From: Streptomyces sp. NBC_01381
Lineage (GTDB): Bacteria > Actinomycetota > Actinomycetes > Streptomycetales > Streptomycetaceae
Length of the DNA stretch: 64,000 nt
NCBI RefSeq assembly: GCF_026340305.1
Contig: NZ_JAPEPI010000001.1
Coordinates: forward strand, 3,224,001-3,288,000
Direction of reading: 5' to 3'
How positions within the stretch are numbered: position 1 is the first letter of the stretch; each line of letters opens with the position of its first letter. This document shows positions 25,639-34,369 of this stretch, one piece after another. Position numbers and translations under genes: made by a program. The notes below the pieces were generated by a model that saw nothing but the letters and a program-made list of their open reading frames with translations, was not told where the DNA came from and searched no databases.

Positions 25639-26559
25639 ATGGCGGTTGACGCTGCTCGGGGATCGGGCGAGGGGTTCACGTCGGAACGTGCGGTGCGGGT
25701 GATGGCTGCCGCATGCCAGGCTGTGGGACTCGACGACAGAGGGGCGGAGTTGATCCGCCTCGGAGAGAACGCGCTCTTCCGGCTGACCTCCGTGCCGGTG
25801 ATCGTGCGCATCGCGCGGTCTGTTGAGTACCTGCCGATGTCGCGCAATGAGGTGGCGGTATCGCGCTGGCTGGCAGACGAGGGTTTCCCGGCCGCACGGG
25901 TCGTCGATGACCTGGAGCAGCCGTTGCTGATAGACGGGCACCCGGTGACCTTCTGGCATCTGATCGTTGAGGGCGATCGGAAGGCGACCTATGGGGAGCT
26001 GGGTGCGATCCTGCGGGATCTGCACTCGATGACGTTGCCGGACGGCTTGGAGCTGCCTCCGTACAGCGTCTTCGGCAAGACGGAACTGCGGCTCGAGCGG
26101 CCGGTTGGTGTGCCGCAGGACGACATCGAGTTCCTGCGGAAGCGGGATCGTGAACTGCGGGACAAGTACGAGGAGCTGCGGTTCGAGTCGACCAAGGGTC
26201 CGGTGCATGGTGACGCTCACGTGCAGAACCTCATGGTGGACGATCAAGGGCAAGTGATCCTGATCGACTTCGAGAGCTTCGCCTTCGATCATCCCGAGTG
26301 GGATCTCATGGTGACGTCCGTGGAGCATCACAGCCTCGGGTGGCAGACCGAAGCGCAGTACGCCGACTTCGTGGCCGCGTACGGGCGTGATCTCTACGAC
26401 TGGCACGGGTACGACATGGTCCGCGGGATTCAGGAATTCCACATGACGACGTGGCTCATGCAGAACGTCGCTGAGGACGAGAAGACGGCTGCCGAGTACC
26501 GGCGCCGTATCGCCGGACTGCGGAACGATGAGGGGCCTCGGGACTGGCGGCCGTGGTAG
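25639..26559 (+). CDS. Aminoglycoside phosphotransferase-family kinase
   Basis: A 306-aa small-molecule kinase of the APH/choline-kinase fold. Catalytic loop HGDAHVQNLM (about 193-202) and metal-binding LIDFESFAF (about 211-219) are both intact, with an N-lobe LxRxGENALFRL and VIVRIAR lysine-equivalent strand. The substrate is unknown; proteins like this often lie beside XRE-TPR regulators in Streptomyces elements. The ATG follows AGGGGAGCTGG. It is convergent with the XRE-TPR gene, the stops being 4 bp apart. Antibiotic resistance cannot be claimed. Confidence 0.8.
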   Translation: MAVDAARGSGEGFTSERAVRVMAAACQAVGLDDRGAELIRLGENALFRLTSVPVIVRIARSVEYLPMSRNEVAVSRWLADEGFPAARVVDDLEQPLLIDGHPVTFWHLIVEGDRKATYGELGAILRDLHSMTLPDGLELPPYSVFGKTELRLERPVGVPQDDIEFLRKRDRELRDKYEELRFESTKGPVHGDAHVQNLMVDDQGQVILIDFESFAFDHPEWDLMVTSVEHHSLGWQTEAQYADFVAAYGRDLYDWHGYDMVRGIQEFHMTTWLMQNVAEDEKTAAEYRRRIAGLRNDEGPRDWRPW

Positions 26560-26562
26560 CGG

Positions 26563-27933
26563 CTACTCGTCGTCCAGGCGGGCAACCGCGTCCCGCACCT
26601 TCTCGTTGAACACGGCGACAGTGGGGTTCGTGGAGTGCTCGCTCACCTCACGCTGGAAGTCGGTTACGTAGCGCTGGAAGCGGGCGGACTGGAGGGTGTC
26701 GCCACCGTCGACGGCCAGGCTGGCGGTGGTGACGGCGGCTTCCAACTCGCCGTTCAGTAGCTGGCTCTGGGCGAGCACCATGCGGCAGAAGCCGAGGGTG
26801 CGGGCGTACTGCGGATCGGTGTTGTCCACGGCTCGCTGCGCGTGTGTGACGGCTTCGCGGCGCTGCTTGAGGTCTCGGAAGCAATGGCAGAACTCGCCCA
26901 TGAGCTCGGCGTCGTCGAAGTAGCCGAGCCATTCGGGGTGTTCGGCTGTGTCGGCACGCTCGAAGGATCGCTCGGCCTCGTTCATGGCTCGTCCCGCGCC
27001 GATGGGGTCACCGGCGTTGGACAGGGCGCGGGCCTCCATCGCGGAGAACAGAGCCATGGCGCGCGGTGTGGCCTTGCCGTGGGCGCCCTCGACGCCGGCG
27101 CGGGCGAGCTGGATGGCCTGGGCGTGGTTGCCGAGGTAGTTTGCCTGGTGGCTGAGGTTGGACAGGATGCGGGCGCCGAACATCCGGTCGTCGACCACCT
27201 TCGTCAGGCGGAGCGTGGAGACCAGGTAGCGGTGTGAGAGCTGGTGGTTGCCGGTGTCGTAGGCCGTCCATGCGAGTAGCTGCGAGATCTCGGCCGCTGC
27301 TCCGAAGAGGGAGTTGCCGACCCTCTCGCTGTAGCTGGCGTTGAGCAGTGGCAAGACCTCGTGGCGGAAGTAGTGGCGCAGCGCCTTGTGGCCGTGGCCT
27401 CCGCCGTAGAGGAAGTCCAGTCGCATGAACATGTCGGCGGCGGTTCGGACAGCTCGTACGTCGCGCATGCCGACTCGCTGGGATGCGGGCTTGTCGGCTT
27501 GGATGCCGTCGGGTCGCGCGACCATCCAAGACAGGACGGCTGCGCTCAAGTCTCCGTCGGCCACGATCAACCCATCACTGGTCGCCGATTCCGGGCGCTC
27601 CTGGGCGAGGCTGTCGAGCTGGGTCAGTGCGTCGGGTAACGCATGTTGGTAGCCGACGTCCATCGGCCTGGTCTGTTCGGGCTGATCGGCGAATCCGAGG
27701 TCGGCCGCGGTGACCCTTCGGCCAAGTTTGGCACTGAGAGCATCTGCCATGATCGTGGCGGTTCGCGTCTGGATGCCTGAGCCAGCTCGCCAGCGCTGTA
27801 CCGAAACGTGCGTTGTCCCGAGATCAGTTCCGTGCTGCTGCGCAAGGTCACGCATGCGCTTGGCGAGGCCCTTGTTCGAGACCTTGGCTTCGTCCATAGC
27901 GGAGATCAATTGCGCGTTCGGCTCTCGGCTCAT
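26563..27933 (-). CDS. XRE-type regulator with TPR-like C-terminus
   Basis: A 456-aa protein from the ATG at 27933 (MSREPNAQ). An N-terminal helix-turn-helix of about 80 residues (SNKGLAKRMRDLAQQHG, then TTHVSVQRWRAG) is followed by about 350 helical residues with TPR-like repeats (SHRYLVSTLRL, RILSNLSHQANYLG, AIQLARAGVEGAHGKATPRA). This is the common Streptomyces layout in which the TPR part senses a peptide or small ligand. It is divergent from an HATPase gene, with two palindromes between them that are probable operators. The longer frame to 28098 crosses those palindromes and is rejected. Confidence 0.78.
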   Translation of the reverse strand: MSREPNAQLISAMDEAKVSNKGLAKRMRDLAQQHGTDLGTTHVSVQRWRAGSGIQTRTATIMADALSAKLGRRVTAADLGFADQPEQTRPMDVGYQHALPDALTQLDSLAQERPESATSDGLIVADGDLSAAVLSWMVARPDGIQADKPASQRVGMRDVRAVRTAADMFMRLDFLYGGGHGHKALRHYFRHEVLPLLNASYSERVGNSLFGAAAEISQLLAWTAYDTGNHQLSHRYLVSTLRLTKVVDDRMFGARILSNLSHQANYLGNHAQAIQLARAGVEGAHGKATPRAMALFSAMEARALSNAGDPIGAGRAMNEAERSFERADTAEHPEWLGYFDDAELMGEFCHCFRDLKQRREAVTHAQRAVDNTDPQYARTLGFCRMVLAQSQLLNGELEAAVTTASLAVDGGDTLQSARFQRYVTDFQREVSEHSTNPTVAVFNEKVRDAVARLDDE

Positions 27934-27996
27934 GCTCCCCTGCCAACCCGAGATTGACGGCTTGTGTTCATCGTGGCACAGGCCACTGACACCAGG

Positions 27997-28047
27997 GGGG
28001 TTCATGGGTGAACCCACTTCCCCTTTGCCGGTGTTCACGTGAACCCC
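27997..28047. promoter_or_regulatory. Twin palindromes in divergent promoter
   Basis: GGGGTTCATGGGTGAACCC (27997-28015) and GTTCACGTGAAC (28033-28044, extended by CCCC) are near-identical inverted repeats, GGTTCA-n-TGAACC. They lie between the XRE-TPR gene and the HATPase gene, within reach of both promoters. They probably bind the XRE regulator. Confidence 0.6.
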
Positions 28048-28140
28048 CTGGCGAACGCTCCCGGTTGAGTGGCCCGCGCCGTTCACTATTCGGCACATGG
28101 CGGCGGGTTAAGGGGCTCGCCGGGAATCGGGAGGAACGCG

Positions 28141-28707
28141 GTGGACGCTCGGCGGAGCAAGCGCACAGCGAGCACTCCGGAGGTCGCTCGGGCAGTGGCC
28201 CGTCAGCACGAGGCGGCTCCTGCTTTGACCATGGGGCACTTCAGGGCGCTGACGCTCTTCGCCGAGTCGGCGGATACCGTGCGTGCCGCGCGCGACATGA
28301 CGGCGGCAACGCTCCAGGGATGGGGGCTTGGCCGCATGTCTGAGGATGTTCGGCTCGTCGTCTCAGAGTTGGTCGGCAACGTGGTGCACCACGCGGTGCC
28401 GGACGACTGCCTGTCTGAGCCCGGTGCCTCGCGTCGGATCGACGTGTTGCTGAAGATGTGGCCGGACTGGCTGTTCATCGGCGTTGTCGATGAAGACTCA
28501 ACGCCCCCTGATCTTCCGGTGGGTGAGTTCATCTCCCCGGAATTGGCGGGTGACTTCGGTGAAGCCTTGCTGCCGGATCGGGGGCGCGGACTGCTGATCG
28601 TCCAGCGTCTCGCGGATGCCGTGTGGTGGTCGCCGGGGGAGGACGGCGGCAAGACCGTGTGGTGCCGCTTCGACCTCGACGGCGGTGTCATCGCCAGCCC
28701 GCCGTAG
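28141..28707 (+). CDS. HATPase_c-fold ATP-binding protein (anti-sigma-factor-like)
   Basis: A 188-aa protein from the GTG at 28141, which follows GGGAGGAACGCG. The single domain is a GHKL ATPase of the RsbW/SpoIIAB type: N-box SELVGNVVHHA (about 77-87), G1 box VDEDSTPPDLP, G2 box DRGRGLLIVQRL. Such proteins are usually serine kinases acting as anti-sigma factors or their relatives; many Streptomyces copies pair with XRE regulators, as here across a shared promoter. Confidence 0.78.
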   Translation: MDARRSKRTASTPEVARAVARQHEAAPALTMGHFRALTLFAESADTVRAARDMTAATLQGWGLGRMSEDVRLVVSELVGNVVHHAVPDDCLSEPGASRRIDVLLKMWPDWLFIGVVDEDSTPPDLPVGEFISPELAGDFGEALLPDRGRGLLIVQRLADAVWWSPGEDGGKTVWCRFDLDGGVIASPP

Positions 28708-28880
28708 AGATCGCCGGGTCGTCGTTCCCCTGCAAGCTCCCACGCGATCGGGAGTGTGGGCGGCGGCCCGGTCATCGGCTGGAGTCTGACCACTCCGGCC
28801 AAGGGGCGTGGCCTCTCGGACCACTCCGGGGGCTCCCCTCCCGAAAGAGGGGCCGCGCCTCACAACTGAAGACCGAAGAC

Positions 28881-28968
28881 CGGGCCACCCCGTCAGCCGT
28901 GGAAAGCGAAGGGTGGCCCGGCAGGGGACGCAGCGGTCCCCGGTGCCTGATGGTACCGGGGCCGCTGC
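28881..28968 (+). terminator. Tandem hairpins, likely terminators
   Basis: Two strong inverted repeats follow the HATPase gene: CGGGCCACCC...GGGTGGCCCG (28881-28920) and GCAGCGG-CCCCGGT...ACCGGGG-CCGCTGC (28930-28968). They separate it from the next gene at 29037. No T-run follows, which is normal in Streptomyces. Confidence 0.65.
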
Positions 28969-29036
28969 GCTGCGTTTCTGCCTCGGACTAAGGAAGTTGA
29001 CGATCCGTTACCTAGATCAGGGAAGAGGCGGACAGA

Positions 29037-29333
29037 ATGACTGGCGCGGGTGAGGACTGGCTGAGCGATGGTCTCGGCGTTGCGGGCGCGGACTTCGGTC
29101 TGTGGGTGTCCGGCGTCGACTACGTGGCGGGCTGGCGTGATGCGCGGGAGGCTGCGGACCGGCTGAACCGAGCGCTCCTCGGGGCGGGGTTCGAGCTGTC
29201 GCAGGTGCGGGCGGTCGCCTCGACGGATGAGGGCGGGCGCGGGGTCGTGCGGGTGGCGGGCTGGCCGGACGCCGTGGACCGGCTCGCTGGGCTCCTGGAT
29301 GCGGCCGTAGATAGCGGCGGCGGTGCGGCATGA
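29037..29333 (+). CDS. Small hypothetical protein
   Basis: A 98-aa protein, ATG at 29037, with a weak AGAGGCGG ribosome site. It is acidic, with an amphipathic pattern (GWRDAREAADRLNRALLGAG) and a beta-strand GRGVVRVAGW; no known domain. It follows the tandem hairpins and precedes the GntR gene on the other strand. Codon bias (third-position GC) is typical, supporting a real gene. The function is unknown. Confidence 0.55.
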   Translation: MTGAGEDWLSDGLGVAGADFGLWVSGVDYVAGWRDAREAADRLNRALLGAGFELSQVRAVASTDEGGRGVVRVAGWPDAVDRLAGLLDAAVDSGGGAA

Positions 29334-29739
29334 GGCGTCTTTCCCCTGGTGAGCTCCGCGCGTGGGCACGTCGCCGGCCGCAGAGACTTTGGGCGGTAGC
29401 TGCCATGGGGCGAGGGAACAGGGGGCCTTACGCTCGCCTGGCGAATCGGGCAGGTACTGGACCTGCCCGCTGGTGTGCCCGATGGGCTCTCTGTTCTTCG
29501 AGGCTCGCCCCATGGGAGCGCCTAAAGTCTCGGAGGCCGTCGACCACCAGCCACACGGGCCCCGGCCCGAACCGTGTGGCCGATGCCTCGACTCCTTGGG
29601 CGCGATACGGGCCAGGGCGCCGGGCGACCGGCCGGGACCGGCGGCCACGCCGCACGCCCGGCCGGGGCGGCCGAGCTGCCCGGCGCGCCGCAGGCGCGCC
29701 CTTGAGGAAGTGAAGAAGGCTTCGACCGATCTACGGCTC
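29334..29739. other. Intergenic stretch, hairpin near gntR end
   Basis: No convincing gene. Plus-strand frames here are low-complexity Arg-rich and read as shadows. At 29682-29700 GGCGCGCC is repeated 3 bp apart; as each copy is palindromic this gives a stable hairpin 40 bp beyond the GntR stop, a plausible terminator for that gene. Confidence 0.5.
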
Positions 29740-30522
29740 TCAGGCGCGGGTGCGCCGCACGGGCTCTTTGTCGGCGGTGATCCGGTAGGCGAGTTCGGCA
29801 CGGTCCGCACCGGTGCGGAGCTCTTCGAGGAGCAATGGGCGGTCATCGGCGCCGTGCGTGACGCGGGCGACGTGCAGGATCGGGGTCGCGTCCGGCAGTC
29901 GCAGAGTGGACCGCTCGTCCGGGAGCGGCATGCGCGCGCGGACCGTTTCGGACCACCACAGCTTGTGCCCGGCCTGCGTCATGATCTCGTACGCGGCTGC
30001 TGGGGGCGGGCCCGGCGGCGTCTCGCCGAGTGCCGGGATGTCGGCGGCCACGGAGAGCGGGGTCACGGTGCGATGCATGGCGCGGGTGCCGCTGGCCGGG
30101 TCGATGAGCAGCCGGTCGCAGACGAAGAGATCTTCGTCTGCGCCGATGCCGAGCAACTGGCTGTTGGCCCTCGTGGAAAGGGCGCGGTACGGCGTCGGCT
30201 CCTCGGCCTCGTCCCAGACGGCGCCGTTGGGCATGACGAACTTCCCGTCGCGGGCGTGGGTGATGCGGCGCTCGATGGTGACCACTGGCTGGCCGTCGGT
30301 GCGTACGAAGCTGCCCTTGCCGTGCCGGACCTCGATCAACCCCTCTGCCCGTAGGGCTGCGACGGCGTTGCGGACGGTCGGGCGGGAGACCTGGTAGCGC
30401 TGGATGAGCTGGGCCTCGGAGGGGAGCGGGGCGCCGGGCTCGAACTCGCCCGAGAGGATCGCTTCGCGGATCGCGGCGGCAACCTGCTGGTAGAGCGCTC
30501 CGGGGCGTTGGATCTCTGTCAT
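29740..30522 (-). CDS. GntR-family repressor of the element transfer genes
   Basis: A 260-aa GntR/HutC-type regulator from the ATG at 30522 (MTEIQRPG). The N-terminal winged helix has LYQQVAAAIREAILSGEF and PSEAQLIQRYQVSRPTVRNA, followed by a UTRA ligand domain (about 90-255; FVCDRLL, LLLEELRTGADRAELAYRI). In AICEs and Streptomyces plasmids this gene (KorSA/TraR type) sits divergently from the transfer genes and represses them. Two repeated operator-like sites lie in its upstream region. It probably keeps the element in its integrated state. Confidence 0.85.
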   Translation of the reverse strand: MTEIQRPGALYQQVAAAIREAILSGEFEPGAPLPSEAQLIQRYQVSRPTVRNAVAALRAEGLIEVRHGKGSFVRTDGQPVVTIERRITHARDGKFVMPNGAVWDEAEEPTPYRALSTRANSQLLGIGADEDLFVCDRLLIDPASGTRAMHRTVTPLSVAADIPALGETPPGPPPAAAYEIMTQAGHKLWWSETVRARMPLPDERSTLRLPDATPILHVARVTHGADDRPLLLEELRTGADRAELAYRITADKEPVRRTRA

Positions 30523-30570
30523 CTCAGCACCTTCGCGTTGAGGTTGTAGGCACGTCGCACGCGCGACATC

Positions 30571-30638
30571 ACTCGTCAGCATAAGTACTTGACCCCTCGC
30601 CGTACAGGGTCGCATAGTCATCACTCGTCAGGACAAGT
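30571..30638. promoter_or_regulatory. Probable GntR operator pair in front of transfer genes
   Basis: ACTCGTCAGGACAAGT (30623-30638) is an inverted repeat (ACTyGTC-AG-GACAAGT). ACTCGTCAGCATAAGT (30571-30586) is a near copy 52 bp away, both preceded by CATC. They lie between the divergent gntR and the SCO3933-like gene. The pattern resembles operators of GntR repressors of Streptomyces conjugative plasmids. Confidence 0.62.
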
Positions 30639-30685
30639 GACGTCAGGATGAGCCTGGCGTCTCAACGGCCAAGGAGGCCAACGCA

Positions 30686-31033
30686 ATGCAGTCCATTCCT
30701 GTGGACACGGCGCGACTGGGCGTACTGCGGTGCGCCATCGCGCCCGAAGCGAAGATCAGCAACCCCGAGACCAAGGAGGTCAAGAAGGACCGCGACGGCA
30801 ACACGATCTACACCGTGGCCGTCACGGTGCGGCAGGACCGGCGGCGTATCTCCGTGATCGAAATCGCCGTCACGGGCGAGCCCAAGGGCATCGAGGAAGG
30901 GCAGACCGTCAAGGTCACCGGCTTAATGGCGTTCGCCTGGGCGATGGGCGACCGGCACGGAATCAGCTTCCGGGCCGACGCGATCACCCCGGTGCACGGA
31001 ACCCCTGCTCCTGCCAAGGCCGGTGGGGCGTGA
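30686..31033 (+). CDS. SCO3933-like regulatory/accessory protein
   Basis: A 115-aa protein, ATG at 30686 behind a perfect AAGGAGG at 30671-30677. Its beta-rich sequence (YTVAVTVRQDRRRISVIEIAV; ITPVHG) matches the small SCO3933-type proteins that precede the translocase gene in Streptomyces AICEs. It might be an OB-fold-like DNA binder, but this is a guess. The stop overlaps the translocase start (TGATG). It is first in the transfer operon, under the GntR operators. Confidence 0.7.
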   Translation: MQSIPVDTARLGVLRCAIAPEAKISNPETKEVKKDRDGNTIYTVAVTVRQDRRRISVIEIAVTGEPKGIEEGQTVKVTGLMAFAWAMGDRHGISFRADAITPVHGTPAPAKAGGA

Positions 31034-32334
31034 TGGGCGCGATCCTGCTCGCCCTCGGGCTCGCCGCGCTCGCCTGGGTGTTCGTCGTCGCCGATCTGCT
31101 GCGGCGGCACCGTCCGGCCTGGCACTGGTACGTCACCGGCTACCCGGTCACCGCGTGCCGGGTGCTGTTCACCTGGCGCAAGGTCGCGATGCTCAACGAC
31201 CTTGCCGTGTCCCGGCGTCCGCCGCGCGGACTCCTCGGGGATGTGGTGGTCAAGGGTGATCCACTGCGGCCGGTGGCGCCGCGCGCCTCGTTCCCGCGTG
31301 CTACCCGTCTGGGCCTGACCGTGGTCGTGCGTCTGCACGCGGGCCAGACCCCGGCGACGTACATGAAGGCGGCTGACGCGCTTACCCACGCGTGGAAGGT
31401 CCACGCCGTACGTGTCACCTCGCCGGAACGCGGCGTCGTGCTGCTGACGGCGACCGCCAGTGATCCGCTGGCCCGGCCCGGCTTAGCGACGGCTCCCGTC
31501 GCGCTGCTGTCTGCGCTCATCGGCGCACTGGAGAGCGGCGGGGCCTGGGTGATGGACCTGCGGACGGTTCCGCACTGGCTCATTGCCGGGGCCACCCGTT
31601 CGGGCAAGTCCACGTTGCTGGCCCGGCTGATCACTCAGCTCGCGCCGCAACCCGTCGCCTTGGTCGGCATCGACTGCAAGGGCGGCATGGAACTGGGGTT
31701 GTTCTCGGGGAGGTTGAGCGCCCTCACCACGTGCAGGCGTGAGGCGGTCGCCGTGCTGGCGGCGCTCGTCGTCGACATGCAGGACCGTATGCGGGACTGC
31801 CGCGCGGCGGGGGTCCGCTCAATCTGGGAGCTGCCCGACAAGCTGCGGCCCGTCCCCGTGGTCGTGATCGTCGACGAGCTGGCGGAGCTGTACCTCTCCG
31901 ACGGTCGGCGCGAGAGCAAGGCGGAAGCGGAACAGTGCTCGACCCTGCTCCTGCGCCTGGCCCAGCTCGGTGCCGCACTCGGCATGCACCTGGTGGTCGC
32001 CGGTCAGCGTGTCGGCTCCGATCTCGGCCCCGGAGTCACCGCGCTGCGGGCCCAACTCGGCGGCCGCATCTGCCACCGCGTCAACGACCCCGGCACGGCT
32101 GAAATGACGCTCGGCGATCTCAACAAGGACGCCGTGGCCGTCGCCCAGTCGATCACCCAGGAAGAGAAGGGCGTCGCGGTCTGCACCGGACCGGACGGCG
32201 GTTGGGGTCGTGCTCGCTCCCACCTCACGCCGACCGAAGGGGCGGTCACGACGGCCATGAAGTACGCGGCCATGACGCCCGAACTGCCCGCCATAGACCG
32301 CGCACTTGCGGCGCTGGGAGGAGACGACAAGTGA
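31033..32334 (+). CDS. FtsK/SpoIIIE-type DNA translocase for conjugation (TraB/TraSA)
   Basis: A 433-aa protein with an N-terminal hydrophobic segment (2-20) and a RecA-like motor: Walker A AGATRSGKST (about 186-195), Walker B VVVIVDELAELYL (about 276-288). Streptomyces conjugation needs only one such protein, a hexameric pump that moves double-stranded DNA into the recipient. The length agrees with TraSA-type proteins of integrative elements. Start and stop overlap the genes on each side. Confidence 0.88.
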   Translation: MGAILLALGLAALAWVFVVADLLRRHRPAWHWYVTGYPVTACRVLFTWRKVAMLNDLAVSRRPPRGLLGDVVVKGDPLRPVAPRASFPRATRLGLTVVVRLHAGQTPATYMKAADALTHAWKVHAVRVTSPERGVVLLTATASDPLARPGLATAPVALLSALIGALESGGAWVMDLRTVPHWLIAGATRSGKSTLLARLITQLAPQPVALVGIDCKGGMELGLFSGRLSALTTCRREAVAVLAALVVDMQDRMRDCRAAGVRSIWELPDKLRPVPVVVIVDELAELYLSDGRRESKAEAEQCSTLLLRLAQLGAALGMHLVVAGQRVGSDLGPGVTALRAQLGGRICHRVNDPGTAEMTLGDLNKDAVAVAQSITQEEKGVAVCTGPDGGWGRARSHLTPTEGAVTTAMKYAAMTPELPAIDRALAALGGDDK

Positions 32335-32528
32335 TCGGCGAAGGCACAGCGTTCACGTTCTCGGTGATCTTCGGGATCATCGCCGTTCTCCTCGTCCGCT
32401 CCCGCGACGTACGCGCCTGGGAAGCGGTCTGCATCGGCCTCTGCGGGGTCTACCTCGGCCAGACACCGGTGATCTTCACCATCCATGGCCTCGTGACCTG
32501 GCTCATCAACGGCTTCTCCCACCCCTGA
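32331..32528 (+). CDS. Small membrane protein (SpdB-like position)
   Basis: A 65-aa protein, GTG at 32331 overlapping the translocase stop (GTGA). Two hydrophobic segments (about 7-22 and 34-57) make it a two-helix membrane protein. In AICEs small membrane proteins next to tra assist intramycelial spread (Spd). The sequence alone is too short to assign a family; position carries the call. Confidence 0.6.
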   Translation: MIGEGTAFTFSVIFGIIAVLLVRSRDVRAWEAVCIGLCGVYLGQTPVIFTIHGLVTWLINGFSHP

Positions 32529-32544
32529 ACAGGAAGGACAGGAC

Positions 32545-32658
32545 ATGCCCATGAGCCGCGTGAGGTGCCCGCACTGCAAAGGCGAAGGAGCCCGCACGAC
32601 CTGGACCGGACGGCGTCGCCGCTGCCGCATCTGCCGGGGCGCCGGAACCATCCGCTGA
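32545..32658 (+). CDS. Zinc-ribbon-like mini-protein
   Basis: A 37-aa frame, ATG at 32545 behind AGGAAGGACAGG. It carries two CxxC pairs, CPHC and CRIC, around a basic Arg/Gly loop (TWTGRRRR), so it should fold as a small zinc ribbon of the DnaJ central-domain kind. Similar tiny CxxCxGxG peptides are common between spd and rep genes of Streptomyces elements. Confidence 0.6.
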   Translation: MPMSRVRCPHCKGEGARTTWTGRRRRCRICRGAGTIR

Positions 32659-32698
32659 ACCCCACGCACCACGCCCGACCATGCAAGGAGCGAACCCC

Positions 32699-34188
32699 AT
32701 GGCCAACAGCGCGCCACCACCCATCAACCGTGCCGCTTCGGCGGCCCACCCTGGAAGGTCTCCACCATCACCCCGGAATTCACCCCGGCTGACAGGCGCG
32801 CCGCTCTCGACCGCGCGGCGCGCCTGCGTCAGCTTCCCGAAGCAGACCGCGACGCCCTCCGCATCGCCCAAGACCCCAAGTTCGCCCGCTGGTTGGACCA
32901 GATCACCGTCACGGGCGGCTGCGCCCACCCGATCCACCTCTCAGGCTCGACAACCACGCGGGACGCAGTCACCGGCGAGATCCTGCACCACTACGACACC
33001 CGAGATGAACCCGGTGAACGGCTCTCCGTACGCTGCCGCAATAGACGCGCGACCGTCTGCGCACCGTGCTCCCGCCTCCACGCCGGAGACACCTTCCACC
33101 TCGTCCGCGCGGGCCTTCTCGGCGGCAAGACCGTCCCGGCATCCGTCCGCGACCGGCCCCGGCTCTTCGCCACCCTCACCGCCCCGTCCTTCGGGCCCGT
33201 GCACCGGACCGGCGATCGCTGCCGCCCCCGCCGTGACGGCGGAGAGTGCGAGCATGGGCGCCCCCTCGGCTGTGGCGCTGTCCATGACGCGGAAGACCTC
33301 CTCGTTGGCCAACCCCTCTGCCCCGGTTGCTACGACTACCCGGCCCATGCGCTCTGGCACGCGCACGCGGGCAAGCTGTGGGACCGCTTCGTCATCGGCG
33401 TCCGCCGGCACCTGGCCTCTTCCGCGGGCCTCGTGCAGTCCCGCTTCCCCGACCATGCACGGCTGTCTTTCGCCCGCGTCGCCGAGTACCAGAAGCGCGC
33501 CGCCGTCCACGTCCACGCGGTCGTACGCCTCGACGGCCCGGCCGGACCTGACGACGAACCCCCGGCCTGGGGCACGGTCGACCACCTCGCCGACGCTGTG
33601 CGCGCCTCCGCGAGCCGGGTCCTGGTCCGCACCCCGTACAGCCCCGCCATCGGTGAACTCGCCCTCCGCTGGGGCGTCCAGATCGACACCCGCCCCCTGC
33701 ACTCCGGCGGCACCGGACCGGATGACGATGCCGTGGCCGCGTACGTCGCGAAGTACGTCACCAAGGGCGCGAGCGAGACAGGCGCCGGCACCGACCACAG
33801 GCTCACGACCTGGGATGACATCGACGCAGCACCCGTGAGCGGCCACGTGCACACGCTCATGCGGACCTGCTGGCGCCTCGGCTGCCTCCCCGAGTACGAG
33901 CCGCTGCACCTGCGAGCGTGGGCCCACACCCTCGGCTACCGCGGCCACATCCTGACCAAGTCCCGTGCCTACTCGACCACTTACGCGGCACTGCGCGCAG
34001 ACCGGGCCGAACACGTCGGCGTCGCCCTCGATGACCTACCTGGTACCGAGACCGAAAGGAACTGGCGCTACGTCGACTCCGGTCACACTCCGGGGGCCGC
34101 CCTCATCGCTGCCGGAATCGCTGACGATCTAGCCCTCAGCCGCGAGATCGCCCGCGAAGAGCGCCACTGGTCCGGGGTGGCCGATTGA
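32699..34188 (+). CDS. RepSA-like replication initiator, probable frameshift near start
   Basis: The body (from about 32750 to 34188) encodes a RepSA-type initiator of AICE rolling-circle replication: WLDQITVTGGCAHPIHLSG, a cysteine cluster (CAPCSRLHAG, CGAVHDAEDLL, CPGCYDYP), the HxH pair in VHVHAVVRLDG, and YVAKYVTKG with its tyrosines. In this frame the only start is TTG at 32893, which would remove about 45 residues that look coding (EFTPADRRAAL, LRQLPEADRDALRIA). The ATG at 32699 has a perfect AAGGAG but is in another frame; one missing base between 32699 and about 32765 would join them. So the gene is either disrupted, starts late, or has an assembly error. Confidence 0.7.
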
Positions 34189-34325
34189 CGAAACGTGACC
34201 GTGAGGCAGAGAGGGCCCACCACCTCGACCGTGTCTGTAGGAAGTTCTCAACCAAGATCGGCCCGGAGTCGGCACGTCGACTGGCTCGCCTCTTGGAACG
34301 CCAGCGTGGGGGAAAGATCGAATGA
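34185..34325 (+). CDS. Small basic hypothetical protein after rep
   Basis: A 46-aa frame from a TTG at 34185 overlapping the rep stop (ATTGA). It is Arg/Lys-rich and helical (ESARRLARLLERQRGGKIE). Its place between rep and int is where an excisionase often sits, but no helix-turn-helix can be defended. The start is non-standard and the gene is uncertain. Confidence 0.4.
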   Translation: MTKRDREAERAHHLDRVCRKFSTKIGPESARRLARLLERQRGGKIE

Positions 34326-34332
34326 ACAGCAA

Positions 34333-34356
34333 AAGGGGCCTCGTTCGAGGCCCCTT
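34333..34356. terminator. Bidirectional terminator between rep and int
   Basis: AAGGGGCCTCG-TT-CGAGGCCCCTT is a perfect 11-bp stem preceded by an A-run and ending in TT, between the convergent rep-side genes and the integrase. It suits termination from both sides. Confidence 0.85.
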
Positions 34357-34369
34357 CCACCTGCCGTGC

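Noticed and set aside
29362..30354. 330-codon plus-strand frame
   Set aside because: Mostly antisense to the GntR gene, with low-complexity start.
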